Both the position numbers and the translations under genes were made by a program. From JAJPKK01 sp963787675 (GTDB taxonomy: Bacteria > Pseudomonadota > Alphaproteobacteria > Rhizobiales > Xanthobacteraceae), in NCBI GenBank assembly GCA_963787675.1, contig CAWBDV010000020.1, positions 1 through 64,000 of the forward strand: a stretch of DNA of 64,000 nucleotides, written 5' to 3'. The notes beneath the pieces are model-generated. The model was given only the letters and a program-made list of their open reading frames with translations. It did not search any database and was not told the DNA's origin. Positions 1-8,441 of this stretch are shown here, piece after piece. Every line of letters begins with the position of its first letter. Positions within the stretch are counted from its first letter, which is position 1.

Positions 1-342
1 CCAAAACGCCTGGAATTTCATAGGCCTACCGAGCCCAAGCGGCTTTAATCCCGCGCTATGGCCGTGAGTGGTGGCCCGGCGGGAAGCAGGTGAGATTTAG
101 GGGATTAGGACTCGGTTGCCAAGTCTCTCACAGGCCGGCCGCTGGTGTCGCACTGCACTTGATTGTGAAGAGCCATCCCTCGCCTTCGAACTTCGGAATC
201 AGATCGCGCGGCCATCCGAAGGACGAAGCTAGCCGCACCCGCGCCGCGCACCCGGCGTCGGAGGAGCCGTGCGCCGGCTTCCAACGTCGGGCATGACCGC
301 CTTCAGTCGACGATCATCGACGGGCGGCTAGGTTTGCGAGGC
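1..342. other. Left-edge region with no supportable gene
   Basis: Only a short open frame (90-296, 68 codons) is present, with no recognisable motif and no convincing ribosome binding site. The terminator-like hairpin at 343-385 points rightward, so a plus-strand transcript may end here, but I cannot identify a protein or RNA gene in what is visible. Confidence 0.5.
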
Positions 343-385
343 GCGGCCGGGATGATGAGCTTCCTCATGAGCCGGCCGCCTTTTT
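343..385 (+). terminator. Rho-independent terminator-like hairpin
   Basis: Perfect arms gcggccgg (343-350) and ccggccgc (372-379) enclose a partly paired inner stem (gatgag / ctcat), followed by five T residues at 381-385. The orientation suits a plus-strand transcript entering from the left. The minus strand lacks a T-run after the stem, but the hairpin could still act on the converging NHL gene. Confidence 0.6.
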
Positions 386-410
386 CCGCCTTACAAGTCT
401 CAGCGAGCCG

Positions 411-1490
411 CTAGTGCAGAATCAATTTCTGCACGCGCCAGTTCGCGGTTTCGGCGGCGTAGATTTCGTGCTCGGACGGACAGGCGAGGCCGTGTGCGCC
501 GGAGAACTCCTTGAGCTGGCGGCCGGAGCGGCCGATTACGCCGAGCACCTTGCCGTCGAGCGTCACCTTGAAGATGCGACCGGGGAAAGTCGATTCGCCG
601 ACGAACATCACTTGGTTCGGCGCGGGCGTGATGCAGAGCGAATTCGGCGCGCCGATCAGCTGCTTGAGGCGCTCGCCCGTCGGCGTGTTGCCGTAGACGG
701 CGTGCGTGCCGGGCTCCGGCGGGACGTCGATCGAGAACATGCGCAGGAACTTGCCGTCGGTGTCGAACACCTGGATGCGGTGATTGGTGCGATCGCCGAC
801 GTACACGTTATTGTCCTTGTCGATCGCGATCGAGTGCGGGAGGCGGAACTGGCCCGGTCCCGTTCCCGGCTCGCCCCACGACTTCACCCAGCTGCCGTTC
901 TTGTCGTATTTCGCGACGCGTGAATTGATGTAGCCGTCCGAGATGTAGATGTTGCCGGCGCTGTCCCAGGCAACATCGGTAGGCTGGCGAAACAAGCCGT
1001 CGATCGGCGGCAGCGGCGGGTTGACGTGCTCCCACGGCTTGGTCTCGTCGTCAGCGGATTCCTTGCGGCGGCCGAACACCCAGATCACTCGGCCGGCCGG
1101 GCTGAACTTGACGATCATGTCCGAGCCCTTGTCAACAGCCCAGATGTTATCGTCCTTGTCGATGCGCACGGTGTGAGCAAACGCCCAGGCATACAACCCC
1201 TTCCCGATCTCGCCCAGAAATTCGCCGCTCGCCGCAAACTCGAGAAGCTGCGCCGCCGACGGCGCATAGGCCGGTCCGTGAGCGCTGTTCGAGCGCGTGA
1301 AGACGAAGATATGGCCCTTGGAGTTCACCGCAACGCTTGGCACCTCGCCGAAGTTCATGCCGGGCGGCAGCTTGAGGAAATCCGGCACCGAATCGAATGC
1401 GATCTCCGGCACGCTTTGCTGGGCGAACGCGGGCGCAACGAAGGCAGGCGCAGCGATAAAAGCGAGACAGGCAAGCAGAAGCCTTTTCAT
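411..1490 (-). CDS. Secreted NHL-repeat six-bladed beta-propeller protein, peptidyl-alpha-hydroxyglycine lyase-like
   Basis: A 359-residue exported protein. The start at 1490 is chosen over an upstream ATG because GGGAGGA sits just before it and the next residues (MKRLLLACLAF...) form a signal peptide ending near AFAQ. The mature part has repeated NHL-type blades with the pattern hydrophobic-D-x-x-x-N-h-(Y/W)-V-x-D, for example in VDKGSDMIVKFSPAG and VGDRTNHRIQVFDTDG. The fold resembles peptidylglycine alpha-amidating lyase and SMP-30-like propellers, but enzymatic activity in bacterial members is unproven. A second member lies at 59216-60406. The substrate is unknown. Confidence 0.8.
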   Translation of the reverse strand: MKRLLLACLAFIAAPAFVAPAFAQQSVPEIAFDSVPDFLKLPPGMNFGEVPSVAVNSKGHIFVFTRSNSAHGPAYAPSAAQLLEFAASGEFLGEIGKGLYAWAFAHTVRIDKDDNIWAVDKGSDMIVKFSPAGRVIWVFGRRKESADDETKPWEHVNPPLPPIDGLFRQPTDVAWDSAGNIYISDGYINSRVAKYDKNGSWVKSWGEPGTGPGQFRLPHSIAIDKDNNVYVGDRTNHRIQVFDTDGKFLRMFSIDVPPEPGTHAVYGNTPTGERLKQLIGAPNSLCITPAPNQVMFVGESTFPGRIFKVTLDGKVLGVIGRSGRQLKEFSGAHGLACPSEHEIYAAETANWRVQKLILH

Positions 1491-1590
1491 AGATCCTCCC
1501 ATTAATTGTTGTTGGCGCCGCGTCATTGTCCTCGTGTGTCAACCGATCGCAAGCAGCATTTTGCACGTCCACGTGAAGCTAGCACGGGTC

Positions 1591-1630
1591 ATTCCGGGGC
1601 GCCGAAGCGCAGCGTAGGCGAGCCCGGAAT
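1591..1630. repeat. Palindromic intergenic repeat (attccggg/cccggaat)
   Basis: Perfect 8-bp arms (1591-1598 and 1623-1630) flank a 24-base GC-rich loop between two divergent genes. The sequence style matches dispersed extragenic palindromes common in Bradyrhizobium-type genomes. It is not obviously a terminator because no T-run follows. Confidence 0.55.
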
Positions 1631-1779
1631 TTATAGCCCTCGGTAGCTTTGGTGGGATTTGTTGCTGCCTGGCTGCGGCTTCGCGAACAACATCTGCGCC
1701 TCATGTGCAATTCGTCCGGCGAACATGTATTCTCGCCGAAACGCGGCGCCGGAAGAACCGGCGAGCTTGGGAGGACAAC

Positions 1780-2547
1780 ATGCGCAGATGGACGAGAATA
1801 TTTGGGGTCATCATCGCCGGCGCGTCGAGTATGGTCGTGCTCGCGGCGACGGCCTCCGCCGCCGAAGTGGTGCTCGTCACCACCGCCGCCGTCGAGCAGA
1901 TCATGAAGGGGGTCATCCCGACCTTTGAGATGTCGACCGGCAACACGGTGCGCATGAGCGTCGACGGCACCGCGACGGCCGTCGCCAAGGTCTTGGACGG
2001 CAGCTATCACCCCGATCTCGTGCTCCTCGGTCCCGACCCGCTCGGCGAATTGGCCAAGGCCGGCAAGGTCGATGGCGCGACCATCACGCCGGCGTTCCGC
2101 TCGCGGATCGGTTTCGCGGTCCGCGCCGGCGCACCGAAGCCCGACATCAGCACCCCGGAGGGCTTCAAGAAGGCGCTCCTCGACGCCAAGTCCATTGGCT
2201 ACAGCATCGGTCCGAGCGGCGAGTATTTCTCCAAGGTCTTGATCCAGCGGCTTGGCATCGCCGACGCGCTCAAGGACAAGATCAAGAACGTGCGCGGCAT
2301 GCCGATCGGGGCTGCCGTCGCTCGCGGCGATGTCGAAGTTGGCATCCATCAGATCGCCGAGCTGATGCCAATTGGCGGCATCGATATCGTCGGCGCATTG
2401 CCGGAGGCAATTCAGAGCCATCCGATCTACGCCACCGCCATCGTCACGAACGCGCAGCAAGCCGACGCCGCCCGCGCGCTGTCAAAGCTCCTGTTCGCCG
2501 AAAGCTCGGTGCCGGTGATCAAGAAGAACGGCATGGAGCCATATTGA
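1780..2547 (+). CDS. Orphan ModA-like extracellular substrate-binding protein
   Basis: A 255-residue periplasmic protein of the molybdate-binding/PBP type II fold. The start at 1780 follows GGGAGGAC and gives a clean signal peptide (MRRWTRIFGVIIAGASS... cut near ATASAAE). Typical features are VTTAAVEQIMKGVIPTFE near the mature N-terminus, then an AGAPKPDIST segment and a GIHQIAEL segment. It is clearly paralogous to the protein at 26139-26906. No permease or ATPase gene is adjacent, so the ligand cannot be inferred; annotation as molybdate-specific would overreach. Confidence 0.75.
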   Translation: MRRWTRIFGVIIAGASSMVVLAATASAAEVVLVTTAAVEQIMKGVIPTFEMSTGNTVRMSVDGTATAVAKVLDGSYHPDLVLLGPDPLGELAKAGKVDGATITPAFRSRIGFAVRAGAPKPDISTPEGFKKALLDAKSIGYSIGPSGEYFSKVLIQRLGIADALKDKIKNVRGMPIGAAVARGDVEVGIHQIAELMPIGGIDIVGALPEAIQSHPIYATAIVTNAQQADAARALSKLLFAESSVPVIKKNGMEPY

Positions 2548-2553
2548 GAAGAA

Positions 2554-2700
2554 CACCCTCCCCTGGAGGGGGAGGGTCGGCACGAAGTGCGACGGGGTGG
2601 GTGGCAGCGCTGCCGCTGATTGCGGCGCTAAGTGTGTTGCGCGGCCGTCACCCACCACCCGGCCGCTGCGCGGCCGACATCCCCCCTCCAGGGGGAGGTG
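2554..2700. repeat. Long imperfect inverted repeat (REP-like element)
   Basis: The left half begins caccctcccctggaggggga and runs to a ggggtgggtg motif; the right half mirrors it, from cacccaccaccc to a terminal ccctccagggggaggtg. The roughly 147-bp unit folds into nested hairpins. It sits between convergent genes, the usual place for such dispersed Rhizobiales palindromes. A half-copy of similar sequence is at 12540-12592. Confidence 0.65.
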
Positions 2701-2739
2701 ATTTAAGGGGCGATCAATCGCCCAGAAGCGCCGTGTTGA

Positions 2740-3226
2740 CTATTCCCCCTCCCCCTTCGGTCTCTCGCTCCGTCTCTTCAGCGTGTTGAGCACGATACCG
2801 GCGAGGGGGACGATGACACTTGGAATGATCGAACTCGATCGGATTGCGAAACGAATTGCGAAGTTCAGTGACCTCGGTCTCGATGGCGCGAAAATCAGAA
2901 ACGAGACCCTCCATGGCGGTCGCGTTGACCTGACGCGCGAGTTCGATGTCGCGCGCCGGTTTGATGCGCCCTGCGATGAGGATGAGCACCAACGCAATCA
3001 CCAGGCTTGCGGACCCCACAGCGACCGCGGCCCATACGCGGCCCCATATAGGTTCCAGCGCAAAAAAGGCGGCAATCCCGAGCATCACCAGGCCAAACAC
3101 CGCGACCAGAGCGGCAACGCCGGTGACGCCGGAGCGCGTCAGCATACGGCGCGCTTGAATGTCCGCAATGATCGCGTTCGCCCGCACAAGCGCGCGCAAA
3201 TTGGCGACGATGCTGTCGGTTCTCAT
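2740..3226 (-). CDS. Phage-holin-family (Holin-X-like) small membrane protein, apparent +1 frameshift near the 3' end
   Basis: The first ~130 codons encode two adjacent transmembrane helices (GVAALVAVFGLVMLGIAAFF, then a second ending near VLILIAGRI) and a following helix, as in the putative actinobacterial Holin-X/DUF1469 group of small envelope proteins. The frame as read runs on to 2714 with a non-conserved tail. Deleting one base in the hexamer GAACTC (2831-2836, plus strand) switches into the frame ending at 2740, giving the typical tail IIPSVIVPLAGIVLNTLKRR and a 161-residue protein. The TAG of the upstream gene abuts this ATG, so the pair is probably co-transcribed. Confidence 0.65.
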
Positions 3227-3547
3227 CTAATGTCGTCCGAGCCGGCGCCCAATGGCAATGCCGGCCACGAGGGCTACCGCCATGGCAGCCAAGGGATGGG
3301 AAGTTACAACCTCTTCCAGATCGTCAACGGCATCTGCGAACCGGCCCTGCAACTCCGTGAGCAGTTCCGCGTAATCGTATGGCTGCCCGTCGCGCGGTTC
3401 GGGCCGCTCGTCAGCGGCTGACGCCTCAGTGAGTGGCCGACAGGCCCCAGCAAGCTCGGCTCGCAATCTGTCGAGCTCTTCGTGGCGGGCATCTTGTCGT
3501 GCCATCAGCTTTTCCCGGACACCTGCCGCCAGCGTGCGCAGCGGCAC
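3227..3547 (-). CDS. Small DUF883/YqjD-like membrane-anchored protein
   Basis: 106 residues: a charged, mostly helical N-terminal part followed by a C-terminal hydrophobic anchor (HPLAAMAVALVAGIAIGRRLG) with the glycine pattern and terminal Arg cluster of ElaB/YqjD-type proteins. In enterobacteria these bind stationary-phase ribosomes to the membrane; the role here is unknown. Its stop codon is directly followed by the ATG of the holin-like gene. It starts 46 bases after cofC ends, so it may be the distal part of the sox-F420 transcript. An alternative start is the internal MARQDARH. Confidence 0.6.
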   Translation of the reverse strand: MPLRTLAAGVREKLMARQDARHEELDRLRAELAGACRPLTEASAADERPEPRDGQPYDYAELLTELQGRFADAVDDLEEVVTSHPLAAMAVALVAGIAIGRRLGRH

Positions 3548-3593
3548 CGTGCGGCGCAGGATACCGAAATCCGCGGAGACGGGTCAATTGCGC

Positions 3594-4205
3594 TTACCCG
3601 TGCAGCCACACCGGAGCATCCCGCTCCCAACGCTGATATTGCGACGGGCCGTCGATATCGAACATCAGGAGAGGATCGCAGACGCTACGCATCGCTAGCC
3701 CACTTGCTTGGGCTTGCGTTAGATGCCGCGCATAGCTTTGCGGGCCGTAGTCGAAGCGGAATTTCGTGAATGCGGGCGGCGCAAGACACAGCGCATTTGT
3801 GCCGTCCATGGCCTCGTCGGGCACGATCACGGCCTCCTCCCGACAGGCGATGAGCTTGGCAAGCGCAGCAGGCGTTGCCAGCGGTAGATCGATCGGCAGG
3901 ATAAGTCCGCCGGAATCCGCGTCCTCGGCGAGCACGCGTGCGCGACACTCTGACAACGCGTCGTTGAGATCGGCATCATTATCGGCAATGGCGGCGACGC
4001 CATATTCGGCGGCAATCGCGGCGACGTGCTGATCGCCAGTGATCACGCGCACCGCGGCCGCGCCGGCCACAGCAATGGCAACATCGAGGGTGCGGCACAG
4101 GAAGAAAGTGCACAGCGCCTCGCGCGAGCGCGCGGACAGGCAGGACGCAAGCCGCGATTTGCCACGGTCGAGATGCTTGCAAGGGATGAGGACGACGAGG
4201 CTCAT
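3594..4205 (-). CDS. cofC: 2-phospho-L-lactate guanylyltransferase CofC (F420 biosynthesis)
   Basis: 203 residues. CofC/FbiD activates 2-phospho-L-lactate (or phosphoenolpyruvate/3-phosphoglycerate in some bacteria) with GTP to give the donor used by CofD. Visible signatures are VVLIPCKHLDRGKSRLA at the N-terminus (nucleotide loop), LPIDLPLA in the middle, DGTNALCLAPP and the C-terminal FDYGPQSYARH. The ATG at 4203-4205 overlaps the TGA of the upstream CofD gene as ATGA, indicating translational coupling. A longer N-terminal reading is in frame but not conserved. Which phospho-acid is used cannot be read from sequence by eye. Confidence 0.9.
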   Translation of the reverse strand: MSLVVLIPCKHLDRGKSRLASCLSARSREALCTFFLCRTLDVAIAVAGAAAVRVITGDQHVAAIAAEYGVAAIADNDADLNDALSECRARVLAEDADSGGLILPIDLPLATPAALAKLIACREEAVIVPDEAMDGTNALCLAPPAFTKFRFDYGPQSYARHLTQAQASGLAMRSVCDPLLMFDIDGPSQYQRWERDAPVWLHG

Positions 4206-5860
4206 GACCGGCGATTGTCGGCGATCTCGCGCGCGAAGGCGAGGCACGCGCGTGCCAGAGCGACGCGGTCGGCGGCGTTGCGCATAACGGACGGCGCGAC
4301 GAGCGCCGCAATGCCGAGAGCTTCGATCGCAGCTTTGAGGCCGGCATCGGTCTCATCGATCACGAGCCCATCAATCAAACCGGCATAATGACGCGCGACG
4401 GCAGCCGCGGTCGCCGGCTGGCCCAGTTCGGCCATGATTTTCGCCGCCGGGCCTTTGATGGCAGCACCGCCAACGATCGGCGAGATTGCGATGATCGGTA
4501 CACGCCGCGCCTTCATCCATTCCCGCATGCCAGGAACAGCAAGAATCGGATCGACACTGAGAAACGGATTGGACGGGCAGATGATGATCGCATCGGGGTT
4601 AACCGATGCGAGTGCGGGGTTCATGCGAGCAGCAGTCGCGCCGCGATAGCTGATAGCAGTCACTGCCACCTTGCACGCCAGGCGGACGAAATAATGCTGA
4701 AACTCAAGTTCGCCCTCGGGGGTGGTGAGCATAGTGCGCACGCTCTCGTCGCACATGGGCAGAAGCGCGGGTACGACACCCAGCGCGCCGGCAAGCTCGG
4801 CCATGACGCGCGTCAGTGTCTCGCCGGCGCGCAGGCGTGTGGTGCGAAGCGCATGGGTAGCAAGATCGCGGTCGCCGAGCCGGAACCAAGTCGGCCCGCC
4901 GAGGCGGGCAACCTGATCCATGAAACTCCAACTCTCTCCTGCAATGCCCCAGCCGGTCTCGGGATTGGCAATGCCGGCAAGCGTGTACATCACGGTGTCG
5001 AGGTCGGGCGAGATGTGCAGGCCGAGATGCTCGAAATCGTCACCGGTGTTGACGACGACGGTCAGGCGCGCACCGAGGATTCGCGCTAGGCCGTCCGCGA
5101 GCTTGGCGCCGCCGACGCCGCCGGCCAGCGCAACGACGGTGATTGCGTCGTCAGGCTTCATCACGCCTGGGAGATGAACGCAATCGCCGGGCCGCATGAC
5201 GAAATCGCCGATCGGCCGGCGCGGGCGATCGCGTCCGCCCTCGGCGGCGATCCCCAGCACGATCAGCCCTTGAGGCTGCCAATGCTCCGGTATGCCGAGC
5301 GCATTGCGCACCACGTCGGGGCAAAACAGCGGCGCACACATCCAGCACGAGGCGAGTCCTTCGGCATGGGCCGCGAGCATCAGGTTCTGCGCAGCCATGG
5401 CGGTGCCCTGCACGGACATCAGGAATTCGGCGTCGCTGCGGGCGGTGTCGCGATAAGAATCGGCGTGCTCCAGCGTCATGCAGACGACGGTCACGACAGG
5501 CGCGCTGGTGATGCGGGCGAATGAGCGCGCGACGTCACGGGCAATCGTTTCCTCGTTATCGCCGTCGCGGCGACGGTCTGCGGCGAGCCGCGCTCCCATC
5601 GCCCGCGCCAGCCCCGCCTTCGCCTCGGCTTTCTCGATCACGACAAAACGCCAGGGCTGGCGGTTATGCGCCGACGGCGCCGCGGCAACGCTTGCGAACA
5701 AACGCTCGAGAGTCGCGGGCGCCACTGCATCCGCACGAAACCGGCGGATCGAGCGGCGCGAGCGCAATGCGTCGTGAAATGCGGCCGCCGATAGGGGCAT
5801 GCCACCCATCCCGTTCGACGCGTGGATTGTGAGCGGATCGGCGACCGGGGCTGGCGTCAT
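4202..5860 (-). CDS. cofD: Fusion of FbiB-type nitroreductase domain and 2-phospho-L-lactate transferase CofD
   Basis: 552 residues. Residues ~25-230 are an FMN nitroreductase (RSRRSIRRF, AAPSAHNRQPWRFVV, then an NLMLAAHAEGLASCWM segment) of the type that forms the C-terminal half of actinobacterial FbiB, which reduces dehydro-F420-0. Residues 234-552 are full-length CofD: VVALAGGVGGAKLADGLARI (Rossmann-like start), VNTGDDFEHLGLHISPDLDT, and PSNPFLSVDPIL. CofD transfers the phospho-lactyl or related moiety to FO. There is no linker: CofD begins at its own Met (5159-5161). The start overlaps the cofE stop (ATGA), and the stop overlaps the cofC start. The alternate frame at the junction reads TGATG, so two overlapping genes joined by an indel are not excluded. 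Confidence 0.85.
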   Translation of the reverse strand: MTPAPVADPLTIHASNGMGGMPLSAAAFHDALRSRRSIRRFRADAVAPATLERLFASVAAAPSAHNRQPWRFVVIEKAEAKAGLARAMGARLAADRRRDGDNEETIARDVARSFARITSAPVVTVVCMTLEHADSYRDTARSDAEFLMSVQGTAMAAQNLMLAAHAEGLASCWMCAPLFCPDVVRNALGIPEHWQPQGLIVLGIAAEGGRDRPRRPIGDFVMRPGDCVHLPGVMKPDDAITVVALAGGVGGAKLADGLARILGARLTVVVNTGDDFEHLGLHISPDLDTVMYTLAGIANPETGWGIAGESWSFMDQVARLGGPTWFRLGDRDLATHALRTTRLRAGETLTRVMAELAGALGVVPALLPMCDESVRTMLTTPEGELEFQHYFVRLACKVAVTAISYRGATAARMNPALASVNPDAIIICPSNPFLSVDPILAVPGMREWMKARRVPIIAISPIVGGAAIKGPAAKIMAELGQPATAAAVARHYAGLIDGLVIDETDAGLKAAIEALGIAALVAPSVMRNAADRVALARACLAFAREIADNRRS

Positions 5861-6613
5861 CGAAAGAGATCCTTTTCCCGCGCGCGAACAAGTTCGTGCG
5901 CCGAACCGTCGCGACGCCCATACCCCAAACCACGCGCCAGCACCACCGGACGCCCTTCGTCGGCTTGCCCCATCACAAGTGAAGCAGCGGAAGCAAGCTC
6001 GTCGGCAAGTCCGACCTCGGTCGTCTCCAGCCGGCGGTGGAACAGGTCGGCGCGGCCACGCAGGTCCAGAAGTCCCGGAAAGCCGCTCATTCCGATTGCG
6101 GTGCCGATGGTGCCGTTGCGCCAGGCGCGGCCAATGCTGTCGATGATCACGACGCCAACATCGATACCGGTCGCAGCGTGCAGGCTGCGACGGATGTCGG
6201 CGGCGCTCCGGTCGGGATCGAGCGGCAGCAGCAAGGCCTGATCCGTTCCAGCGACGTTCGATCGGTCAATGCCAGCGTTGGCGAGCACCAGCCCGAGCCG
6301 GTGAGCGACGATGATGACGCCCGGCCGCTGGCGCAGCACTTCTGTCGAATTCAGCAAGGATCAGCTCGACGAGGCGCGGATCTTTCTCGGTTTTTGCCGC
6401 AAGCGCGATCGCGCGATCCGACGGCCTGACGGTCGCTAGATCGACCGTGCGGCCTTCCGCCTTGGAGACGATCTTTTGAGCCAGCACGAGGACATCGCCG
6501 GGCTGGAGGACAAGGCTCGCCTCGCGGAGCGCGGCCAGGATCAGCGTCGGAAGGTCGTCGCCGGTTTTGACCAATGGAATGCCGGCGAGCGCAGTCAGCA
6601 CAAGTTCACTCAA
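5857..6613 (-). pseudogene. cofE: Coenzyme F420-0:L-glutamate ligase CofE, interrupted by a single-base gain as sequenced
   Basis: The first frame encodes the CofE N-terminus (LAGIPLVKTGDDL, VLQPGDVLVLAQKIVSKAEG, then KDPRLVELILAE). After position ~6350 the homology continues in another frame: STEVLRQRPGVIIVAHRLG, then ANAGIDRSNV and IDSIGRAWRNG. Removing one base in GAATTC (6347-6352) restores ELILAESTEVLRQ and an exact 252-codon gene. CofE adds glutamate(s) to F420-0 using GTP. The start is TTG at 6611-6613, overlapping the soxB stop as TTGA. Whether the break is real or a sequencing artefact is open; the neighbouring F420 genes look intact. Confidence 0.85.
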
Positions 6614-8292
6614 ATGCCTGTGACCTTCACATGCTCGACGGCGATCGGCGCGACAACGCGATGAGCCGCGACGTAGTCGGCGACCACATCCCAGATCGGC
6701 GGGCCTTCAATGCCTTCGTTGACGCTCGCCCAGCCGGCGACAGCATACTCCTTCGCCGCATCGAGCGGTGCACCGGTCCGCGTCAGCCGCAGGTCCGAGA
6801 TGCGACGCCCCGCCGGGGCGGCGACGTCGATGGTGTAGCTGATGGCGCCGGTCCGGACCATGTCGCCGCCTTGCCGGTAATAGGGATCGGCATTGAACAG
6901 ATTGTCGGCGACGTCCTCGAGGATGTCCTTGATCCGCCCGCCGCTCATCATGGTGCGGTAGGCGGCGGGATAGGTGAGCGCAGTCACGTTGTAAATATCC
7001 TCGCGGGTGATCGTCTGCCCGGGGATCAGCGCAGTGCCCCAGCGCAACCCCGGCGACAGTGATATCTCGGCATCGCGCCGCTCTATCAGCGCGTCGCAAA
7101 TCACCTTGTCGAGCGTGCCGTCGAAATTGCCGCGGCGGTAAAGCAGCGTGTCCGTGCGACCCATGACTTTGCCGAGATGAGCAAGATGCGGCGCCCGGAT
7201 TGCCGCGATCTTTGCAGCCATCGCCGGATCGGGCGTGATGACGTCAGCAAACACGGGGATCAACTTGTAGCGGTACGCCGCGACGCGACCCGCGCGCACA
7301 TCGAGATCAAGACGGGAGACGAACTTGCCGTGGCTGCCGGAGGCAACGAGAAGCGTCTTGCCCACTTCCACCACCGTCGGGAGGGCGTCGTGCGTGTGCG
7401 CCGTGAGCACGACGTCGATTTCCGGCACACGTTCGGCAAGCTTGCGGTCGACATCGAAGCCGTTGTGGGAAAGCAGCACGACGAGATCGGCCCCGGTCGC
7501 GCGCGCCTTCGCGGCTTCGGCAGCAACATCGCGTTCGCGGATGCCGAAGCTCCAATTGGGAATGAGCCAGCGGGGATTTGCGATCGGCGTATAGGGATAC
7601 GACTGGCCGATGACCGCGATCTTGACGCCGCCGCGCTCGATCATCGTCGCTGCCGGAAAGGCAGGCTCGTCCCATTCGGTGTCGCGGATGTTGAGGCCGA
7701 GGAACGGAAAGCCGAGCGTGCGCGCGAGTTCCTTCACGCGCGCGGCACCGAGGGTGAACTCCCAGTGCCCCACCATGGCGTCCGGCCGCAGCAGCGCCAT
7801 GCAATCGACCATGTCCTGGCCGCGGCTCATGAGCGACGTGTAGCTGTTCTGCCAGGTGTCGCCGCCATCAAGAAACACGACGCGGTCGCCGCGGTCGGCG
7901 CGGATTGCGGCGATGATCGCAGCAATACGATCGAGGCCGCCCATGCGACCATATTCCCGCGCGAGTGCCACGAAATCGTCCGCGGCGAGCGCATAGGCGA
8001 GCGCCGACCCGCGCGGGATGCCGTAGTGATCGAGGAACGCCGCGCCCGTGAGGTGCGGAACGCGCCCCCTCCCCTCCCCGATCCCGATATCGACCGCCGG
8101 CTCTCGAAAATAGATCGGCACGAGTTGCGCATGAAGGTCGGCGATGTGGACGAGCGTCACGTTGCCCAGCGGTTCGAAGGCAAGCAGGTCCGCCTCGCGG
8201 AGCCGTTGTTGTGCAAACGCACGCGTCCACCCGCCAGGCACGATCGCTGCCGTAGCGGCGGCGATCTCAAGAAATTCGCGGCGCGTGGTCAT
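6610..8292 (-). CDS. soxB: Thiosulfohydrolase SoxB
   Basis: 560 residues. SoxB is a periplasmic di-manganese enzyme that hydrolyses sulfate from the SoxY cysteine-bound thiosulfonate. The start chosen is MTTRREFLE, which begins a Tat-type signal (TRREFLEIAAATAAI). Metallophosphoesterase motifs are visible: VHIADLHAQL, FLDGGDTWQNS, LLSHNGFD and LTAHTHDALP. The C-terminal 5'-nucleotidase domain includes SPGLRWGT and RTMMSGGRIKDILEDVADNL. A good Shine-Dalgarno sequence is not visible and a 149-bp gap with an inverted repeat separates it from soxA. Its TGA overlaps the TTG start of cofE. Confidence 0.93.
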   Translation of the reverse strand: MTTRREFLEIAAATAAIVPGGWTRAFAQQRLREADLLAFEPLGNVTLVHIADLHAQLVPIYFREPAVDIGIGEGRGRVPHLTGAAFLDHYGIPRGSALAYALAADDFVALAREYGRMGGLDRIAAIIAAIRADRGDRVVFLDGGDTWQNSYTSLMSRGQDMVDCMALLRPDAMVGHWEFTLGAARVKELARTLGFPFLGLNIRDTEWDEPAFPAATMIERGGVKIAVIGQSYPYTPIANPRWLIPNWSFGIRERDVAAEAAKARATGADLVVLLSHNGFDVDRKLAERVPEIDVVLTAHTHDALPTVVEVGKTLLVASGSHGKFVSRLDLDVRAGRVAAYRYKLIPVFADVITPDPAMAAKIAAIRAPHLAHLGKVMGRTDTLLYRRGNFDGTLDKVICDALIERRDAEISLSPGLRWGTALIPGQTITREDIYNVTALTYPAAYRTMMSGGRIKDILEDVADNLFNADPYYRQGGDMVRTGAISYTIDVAAPAGRRISDLRLTRTGAPLDAAKEYAVAGWASVNEGIEGPPIWDVVADYVAAHRVVAPIAVEHVKVTGI

Positions 8293-8307
8293 GAGAAATA
8301 CGGCAGC

Positions 8308-8419
8308 GTAGGGTGGGCAAAGGCGCACGGCGCCGCGGCCACCGCAGCTTCGCCGATGGGCATGGCGGAATCCGCGCAATGGCAAATACAGAAGCCTCGG
8401 CCGCATTTGCCCAACCTAC
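8308..8419. repeat. Inverted repeat in the soxA-soxB spacer
   Basis: The arms gtagggtgggcaaa (8308-8321) and tttgcccaacctac (8406-8419) pair over 14 bases with one G-T mismatch. The element fills nearly the whole 149-bp gap between soxA and soxB. It resembles dispersed Rhizobiales palindromes. As RNA it would form a long hairpin just before soxB and might affect mRNA stability or expression of the distal genes. Confidence 0.6.
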
Positions 8420-8441
8420 GAGTAGTGACTTCATAGCGTCT

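Noticed and set aside
90..296. 68-codon plus-strand open frame at the left edge
   Set aside because: No ribosome site, no motif, and composition like random reading of GC-rich DNA.
1579..2460. 293-codon minus-strand frame over the ModA-like gene
   Set aside because: Antisense shadow of a clear coding gene with signal peptide and ribosome site; Asp/Arg/Gly-rich translation.
2740..3547. Prophage remnant because of a holin-family protein
   Set aside because: Holin-X/DUF1469-type proteins are common chromosomal envelope proteins and no other phage gene, integrase or attachment site is visible.
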